The notes below the pieces were generated by a model, which worked only from the letters and a program-made list of their open reading frames with translations, did no database searches and was not told where the DNA came from. Position numbers and translations under genes: made by a program. A DNA stretch of 64,000 nucleotides, taken from the NCBI GenBank assembly GCA_047967505.1, contig CM106538.1, one strand, 5' to 3'. This stretch comes from Dipteris shenzhenensis (taxonomy: Eukaryota > Polypodiophyta > Polypodiopsida > Gleicheniales). Positions 58,090-64,000 of the stretch are shown here, piece by piece; positions within the stretch are counted from its first letter, which is position 1; each line of letters opens with the position of its first letter.

Positions 58090-58470
58090 CACAAACTTGG
58101 ACATGGTGTAGGGGATACAGAGGGATGGAGAGGACATAGGGAAGGGGTTATGGGATAGGATAGGGCATTGGAGAGGACGTAGGGAGGCATATGAGATAGG
58201 GTAGGGGATTTGAGAAGAGAGAGGGGAGAAGATGGGAAGGGGGATAGAGAAAGGATAGGAGGTACGGGTGCTCGACTTGTAGATTGGGGGTGATCCTTGC
58301 AAGAATCTATGGTTGGGTGATGACACACTAGCCAACAGGAGGGATGGTAAGTGGAGAGAGATAGGATTGGAGATATGGATAGAGATAGAGGAGGGGATGA
58401 AATGGGAATATAAGAGGGGAATGTACGGGGATATAGGATAGGAGACATGAACGAATAGGGGATATGGCAT
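58090..58470. repeat. Purine-rich imperfect repeat
   Basis: 'ggataggggatatggga'-type units on the plus strand. Leftward Pro/Ser-rich frames are compositional. Confidence 0.55.
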
Positions 58471-58491
58471 ATGGGTGCAATCATTTTTAGG

Positions 58492-58534
58492 TATGTGTGT
58501 GTGTGTGTGTGTGCACGCGCGTGCTTTCACTAAA

Positions 58535-58608
<74 letters not shown>
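58492..58608. repeat. (GT)n-(GA)n compound microsatellite
   Basis: Two GT runs followed by a GA run. Confidence 0.9.
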
Positions 58609-58612
<4 letters not shown>

Positions 58613-60600
58613 TTTGGGGGAGAGTTGAGTAGAATGACTTAAACCACTCAATTTTCTTGGACATATGCTTGGAAACACCATGTTCGCTCATGCCCACATG
58701 AGGCTAAATGTGTCAAAGATAATAGGTTGTGAGCCATACCTGGAAATGATTAAATCATAAAGCACACTACCCTTAGAGCACCACACATACAAGGCCTTGA
58801 ATAGACAAGTACATTTGAAACTAAAAGAATACATGGACAAGTAGATAGCCAAAAACTCATTTATATATCACACAAGTTAAATGTGAATACAAAAGCTACC
58901 CCTTTCCCACTTAGATCTAGTACCAAACTGGAGGCCTATCTTGCTTTCCCTCTTCCCAAGTACCATAACTAAAGGGGCTTTAGTGATTGTGTAAGCGATT
59001 GTTGGTAATTCATAATAATGGCCCAATGGATTTTTAGATAGTGGTGGAGGCAAGTATAATCTCCCTTGTATAACCAAACTCTTAGCTATTGTGTGTATAA
59101 AGTCCATTAGTACACAAAAGGGCCTCAATTTACTTCCCTAACTAGCTGACGTAGTGAGGCTCTTGACTGGCACTTTTTCTTGCCTCGTCTAGGATATTTG
59201 ATACAAGAACACCAAGCATCTTTTATAACCTCTGGTCAAGCCTTCTCTTATCTTGATTGGGTCTTGATGCTTCTTATACGGCAGGTAGACCTCCTACCCA
59301 TATGTCAACCAATAGTTATATTGTGTTGGTAGCCAAAATGCTAGCCACATGCTCATCACTCAAATTTTCTCACACTGCACTTGCTTTCACTACCCATTTG
59401 TGTCCTATGGGGTCCACCTTTTTGAAATCCTAACACTTTCTTGCAAGTGTTAGGCCTTGTCCCTCTCAACGAGCCAATACTAACCTATACCACCTATTAA
59501 AGAATTGCTCCATCTCCTTTCTCAAAAGAGCACTCATGAGTATGCTGAAGGCATCCTTTAGGGTTCTTTTGCAAACCTATGCCTCTTTCACTCAAAGCTC
59601 CACGCGTCCCAACTGATTACACATAGTAAGAAAGCCACTCTATATTTTCCACGATCCAACCAAGGCATTCTAGATCAAATTCTCCATGATGCCCTAGGCA
59701 TCTCTAGCACATACAATCCCCCTTGCCAATGGTGCCTTCTCTATAGTTTGTCCAAACAACTTTATGAAGGATCAACCAGAGAAGGGTCGCCATTGTCTCA
59801 AGTGTGGCAAACCTAGACTTCCAGTAGTATTTATTGTCTGTTATTTTCCAACTATACTGTTTAGTACTATCTATACCTCATCAATGCTTGGTGTAGGAGT
59901 GGGCATGGGAAAGCAATGTGCATACCATACCCAATAGAACTTTTTTTTGTAAACTAAGGAGTATCCCTACTATAGCCCATTTTCAATTTTGCCAGTGACA
60001 AGATCTCGGTTTTGGTTGGAAAGTATGAACTCTCTCTAATTTTTAGCCCAATCTTACGTGGGAAAAAAATACAACAAGGTGGTGATACCACTCTGGAACT
60101 TTCGCCTTCATCACTCACCATCTACTACTGTTGCTCCTACTGCTTGCTGTGCAAGGCTAGGGGGGTAGGTACTAAGTACTTCCAATAAAAGAACTTGCTA
60201 AAACTAATTTAGTAACATCTTGGTTAGTTCCTATTTGGGTCAAACAAATTTAATAAGATCTAGGTTAGTTCCTATTTGGGTCAAACATTCCTAACTACAT
60301 CATTAACCTAAGACCTAACACTAGTCCCCACTAACCGGGTCAACTTGACCGACTACTCACAAACCCCCACTTTCCCAACCCACCTCCCAAAAATCCACTC
60401 ATCCCTAAGACCCTTCGCAGCCCTTTGGAGGGGCCAAAAATCTATGAAATTTCCCAAAGATGAGATGATGAGAACGGTACAATGGTGGTGACAAGTCAAG
60501 TCGTTAGAGTTGACATTTGATTTAGGTTGCCGTCTTGTAGAAGCTCATTGTCTGAGGTCTTTGGTCTTCCGAGGACTTCCAATAAACTTTATGTGAGCTG
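58609..60600. other. No recognisable gene
   Basis: 2 kb without convincing coding signal. A short RHCLKCGKP-like phrase near 59785-59815 recalls a zinc knuckle but stands alone. This stretch should include the promoter of the X8 gene that follows; no specific element was recognised. Confidence 0.4.
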
Positions 60601-60609
60601 TGGGATGCC

Positions 60610-61144
60610 ATGGCTAATGTTCTGCTTCTCCTCTCGTTATCTTCTGCATGCTGGCTTGCCTTTGCCTCTCACACTACAGGTTCGAAGTCTTTCCTCATTA
60701 TCAAACGCCTTCCATCCTCTGCTCGTATGCAAGTTTCGTGTCCCTCGTTTGAAATTTTCTTTACATTTGTTTGTTCAATACCAGCTGCATACGAAGAAAA
60801 CAGCGCACTCGATTTTGGCTTCTCAAAGGACTTCCTCTTCGAGTCATGGAGTTCCCTCACTGGCCGGAAAACTGGGTTGTTGCGAAGCACTGTGACGCCC
60901 AAGTCATCCTGGTGTATCGCCAAGTCAACTGTTGATGATTCCACTCTCCAAGCAGCTTTGGATTATGCATGTGGACAGACCACCGCAGACTGTAAACCGA
61001 TCAAGCTCGGAGCTCCTTGTTTCTCACCAAACACGGTTTTTGATCATTCCTCATATGTGTTTAATAGCTACTACCAGATGAATGCAAAGGGTGCAGGCAC
61101 TTGCGGTTTTAATGGTGCTGCCGTCGTGACAACAATAGATCCAA
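60610..61144 (+). CDS. X8-domain (CBM43) secreted protein, PDCB-like, 5' exons
   Basis: Start ATG 60610 opens a signal peptide (MANVLLLLSLSSACWLAFAS). A likely intron at 60680-60784 (GT...CCAG, phase-compatible) removes an odd hydrophobic stretch. After a short linker the X8 domain runs from W101-C102 of the unspliced frame, with C121, C128, C137 and C165 and the family phrases WCIAKS, AALDYACG, DCKPI, PCFSPNT, FNSYYQ and GTCGFNGAAVVTT. The frame reaches a donor (CCAA/GTAAGT at 61145). The sixth Cys and any GPI-anchor tail would lie in a later exon that I could not find. X8 domains bind beta-1,3-glucan (callose); relatives act at plasmodesmata or in cell walls. No stop or frameshift is seen, so it may be functional if the 3' exon exists. 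Confidence 0.85.
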
Positions 61145-61639
61145 GTAAGTCATTATGTGGACTGAAAGTCATACATTTATAATCGATGTATTTGAAAGCG
61201 CTTAGCAAATGGCTCCCCAAAAGTCAAGTACGTTGGAGAACGATATAGACCTCCCCAAGAAACTCTTTGTGCAAGCTTAGCTCAGCAAGGGCTGCCCATC
61301 TAGGCTGGCTATCCAGACAGCAAGGTGGAAGGGATCACTGACAGAGAGTCTACATAAGCTCAGAGGAGCACGTGGGCTCAGAGATCTAGACTTGCCAGGC
61401 AGATAGTAGGACATTTTGGTAAGATTGGAGGACCACGGTTTGGTGGGACTCCGCATCTCCTTTTGTATTGTGTCTAGTTTGTGGCTCTATATTTGTCTTG
61501 GATGCACTGTCTATTTGCTAGCTTGCACACACATATGGTTGTGAAGTACACATAGTTAATGAAGTTTGACTCTATAGTGAACCACTTCTGCTTGTAATTC
61601 GTGGGCTCATCTATCGTTCTTCTGCTACGGGATACCATT
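61145..61639. other. No recognisable exon
   Basis: Expected intron or downstream part of the X8 gene. No terminal exon was identified. Confidence 0.4.
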
Positions 61640-62480
61640 TCGATTTTCTAACAATAAGAATATCATCTAAGAATACCAAAGAAAATTTGTAGAGGTAAGG
61701 CTCCAAATTTTGTTCATGAGGGCCTGAAAAGTAGTTGGGGCATTGGTGAGGCCAAAATTTGTTAGAAATTACCAGCAGCATCATTCTGGCTGACCCAAAC
61801 AGGCCAACCAGTCTGCTGGAAAACCGCCCTTAAAGGGCTCTCATTACAAGCGCCCTTGGCCCACAATACTAGGGTTTTCGCCCTCCTTTCAAGGGCAGAT
61901 GCCCTCCTATATATTCAAGGTCCAGCCCCCTTCTGCCCTGCCATTTTCTAGGCATGGTAGGCTGGCTGGAACCAGCCCTACCAGCCCTATGCCTGGCCGA
62001 CCAGGCTGCTGGTAACCCCCGGCCGAGCAGGTGGAGATCAATCCCATGAAACCAAGGTGGCTTGGTTTCCCATGGCCTCAACTGATGAAGCGTCTAAGCC
62101 GTACAGATGCGATAAGCCTCCGTACAGCCTCGTACAGTGGGGCCGTACCGTGCTGATGTCAGCGTGCCCTTCACAGGGTCCTGTTGCAGGCGGTACGCTT
62201 GTCCTTTGCTTTGACAGCTGCCCACATGGCAGCTCATGTGCTGCCCATGTGACAGCCTCAATATCACCAGGTCTACCTCCCCCATGCTCTCCTCAGATTG
62301 GGCTTACAGATGGGGAGGTGACCATTCCAACAAAATTGTAAACTGAGACAATCCCTTTTCAGTTCGGAAGGCTGTCTTAGGCTCATCCTCCTCCCTCATC
62401 CTAATCTGATGATATCCGGACCTGAGGTCTATTTTGGTGAAGAACTTGGCTCCCTTCAATTTGCCAGGAGCCAAGATCTG
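61640..62480 (-). pseudogene. Ty3/gypsy reverse transcriptase, split by solo LTR
   Basis: Leftward blocks: KLKGAKFFTKIDLRSGYHQI, then RMREEDEPKTAFRTEKG (62345-62465); then, beyond an inserted LTR, FGLTNAPTTFQALMN (61700-61757) and FSLVFLDDILIV (61648-61690) with the catalytic Asp pair. These are Ty3/gypsy RT motifs in correct order. A frameshift separates FQALMN from FLDD. Only a few hundred bases of pol remain; integrase, gag and LTRs of this element were not found. Confidence 0.88.
61760..62332. mobile_element. Solo LTR, 573 bp, with AAATT duplication
   Basis: Begins TGTTAG and ends CCAACA. It is flanked by AAATT at 61755-61759 and 62333-62337 and interrupts the gypsy reverse transcriptase between TEKG and FGLTNAP. 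A TATA-like 'ctatatattc' near 61910 supports plus orientation. No internal coding region is present, as expected after LTR-LTR recombination. Confidence 0.85.
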
Positions 62481-63084
62481 ACATAATAGACTTGCCAGTA
62501 GGTTGATACATGGATTATGCTTGGGGACCTTTCCTCCATGTTCTCAAGACTGGAGGCACAATTGACGGAGTGAGAGTGGCACTTGTCCGACAGAGCCATA
62601 GCTAGGAGACCGCAACGGACAACACATACCAATCGTTGCCAGTGCCTTATCATAGGTTTTATGCTACCGTAGCCTCACAGGCCCCCCCTTGCACTTGACC
62701 CTTTTCAACCTCCAGAGGATCATCGCAGTGATGCCACACCATAGTTTCCATTTTCATCTATAACATGCAATGGTAATCTGATCGTGTAATTCACAGCAAG
62801 ACCTTCTTTAAACCTTTAGCGAGGAATTAGCGTAATCCACCATAGAGAGAGAAAGGAGCTGAGGGTAGAGAGAGAGTAGAGCGACAACCGATTGGGTCCC
62901 TGTACCCACTAAGGCCTCCCCCTATCAGGGGAGAATTTGCTTTATACTTGAAGAACTGAGAAATACAAAGAACACTCTTCGAGAGAGCATGGAAACGCGA
63001 TTTTGAAGAGCTCATTGTGCACATGTATAGCAGGCCCAAAGACCTGAGAGGCAACGCTAACCAATACCGAGACCTTGATGCTGT
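62481..63084. other. No recognisable gene
   Basis: May include further decayed gypsy sequence on the left; not assignable. Confidence 0.35.
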
Positions 63085-63160
63085 CAATGCCCTGAAATAG
63101 CCAAATAGGCTTTACAATGATGGCATGTGTGTGTAAAATCAAATCATGTGCTATGTGCCG
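63085..63160 (-). mobile_element. Detached fragment of copia leader
   Basis: Nearly identical to 52763-52832 in copy 3's leader ('gaaatagccaaat.ggcttt', 'acaatgatggcatgtgtgtg', 'aaatcaaatcatgtgctat'). No other element part is adjacent. Confidence 0.85.
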
Positions 63161-64000
63161 TGTAGGACACTTTTGCAAGGCACGGGAGAGGCTTGTGCTT
63201 TCCATTAGAATGCAGGGTTACCGTGTGAGTGAGAGAATGAAAGCTAGGAGTGATAGATCCTATAAGAGAGCTGAGAGATGACTGAAATAAAGAGCTGAGA
63301 ATGAGCTGTGTAAAACTGTAAAAGATATTTGAAAGGAGCTGCTGAAACAAACCCCAAACCTTACTCCGTTCGCTGTCCCGACTCCTTGTTTGATGCGCTG
63401 CGTGAACACCTTCCCAAAGGGCTGAACGGATGCCAAAGGCTGAGGCTGGTCAGAGGGCCACTGGGGGTGGGTGTTAGGCTGTTCAGAGGGGGCTGAGGAG
63501 GAGCTGTAGGAGGCTGAAGTGGTGGGAGAACTGAATGAGAAATGAGGCAAGGGGCTCCCCCTTAAATAGGGGGTGGGGCTGAGCCAACCTGCCCTAAACA
63601 TGCCGACTTCTGGTCAGCTGTTTAGGGGTGGCTTTGCGGCCCTTTTCCCCATAAATGCCCACCTTGGGTGGTTTGCAGGGCAGCCTATATAAGCAGCCCT
63701 CCCCCTCATATGTTCCAGCCTGAGAGGTCTCCTATCCTAGGCTGGACCTAGACCTATCACTAAACCTAAGATGGAAACACTAACCTACTGTTTTGCAGTA
63801 GGTACCTGTGAACAAGATCTGAGCTTCTGACTTGACCTAAGGCTGAGAGACTGACTTACGTAGCTTGTGCCTGATTGTCCCTGGACAAGGGCTCACAAAG
63901 GGGTCACATCATACGACAAAAAGTCCTTATAGGAGCCCCTAACATTCCCAAAAAGAAATTCAATTTATTAGTTTGGGGGACGCGCTCAAGGGGGGTGGGG
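63161..64000. other. No recognisable gene; possible LTR-like segment
   Basis: Contains 'cctatataagcagccc' near 63690, a TATA-like element preceding a C-rich segment. This could be an LTR promoter, but no partner was found in the window. Confidence 0.3.

Noticed and set aside
58054-58530. 158- and 131-codon leftward Pro/Ser-rich ORFs
   Set aside because: Complement of a purine-rich imperfect repeat; no motif.
59785-59815. Zinc-knuckle-like RHCLKCGKP
   Set aside because: A single short match without the remaining Cys/His spacing or flanking gag sequence.

Overview
The window looks like repeat-dominated nuclear DNA from a land plant. The evidence is an X8 (CBM43) cell-wall protein exon, fragments of a CHD-type chromatin remodeller, a plant-type receptor kinase and a plant-type aldo-keto reductase, GT-AG introns, and several Ty1/copia lineages primed from initiator-Met tRNA. 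I cannot name the species. Gene density is very low: the only plausibly functional host gene I can see is the X8-domain gene near 60.6-61.1 kb.

Layout. 0-3.1 kb: three unrelated, broken host-gene fragments (CHD remodeller, receptor kinase, aldo-keto reductase). 3.1-5.9 kb: AT-rich DNA with a relic of a copia leader. 5.9-10.2 kb: three consecutive tandem arrays with periods of about 345, 180 and 30 bp. 10.5-14.0 kb: an LTR element with 147-bp LTRs, an initiator-Met-type primer site, near-perfect target duplications and no recognisable polymerase. 15.1-26.7 kb: decayed copia elements of at least two or three families. 27.4-31 kb: low-confidence hypothetical gene relics.

33.9-48.8 kb is the most interesting part. 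A pair of 31-bp terminal inverted repeats (29/31 matching) bounds what I read as one large DNA transposon. Its left half carries a rightward multi-exon gene with a coiled coil and a CxxC motif (transposase-like by inference), followed by a rightward ORF that is clearly a divergent histone H3 fold. Its right half carries two leftward genes. The two halves converge on a 71-bp-arm palindrome. A young 7.19-kb copia element (LTRs differing at one base in 257, perfect TGGCA duplication) has inserted into the rightward gene; reading across the duplication shows that the frame was continuous before insertion. All five in-frame stops on the rightward strand are TAG, as expected if methylated CAG (CHG) codons decayed.

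48.8-64 kb: a 620-bp composite microsatellite, a decayed LINE reverse transcriptase, a truncated third copy of the same copia family, minisatellites, the X8 gene, and a Ty3/gypsy reverse-transcriptase relic interrupted by a solo LTR with an AAATT duplication.

The copia family seen at 15.1, 36.3 and 51.0 kb has an unusually long leader of about 2.3 kb. In the youngest copy the leader holds an array of TGACGTGGCA decamers, and detached scraps of this leader occur elsewhere in the window. All family calls were made by eye from motifs; no database search was possible.
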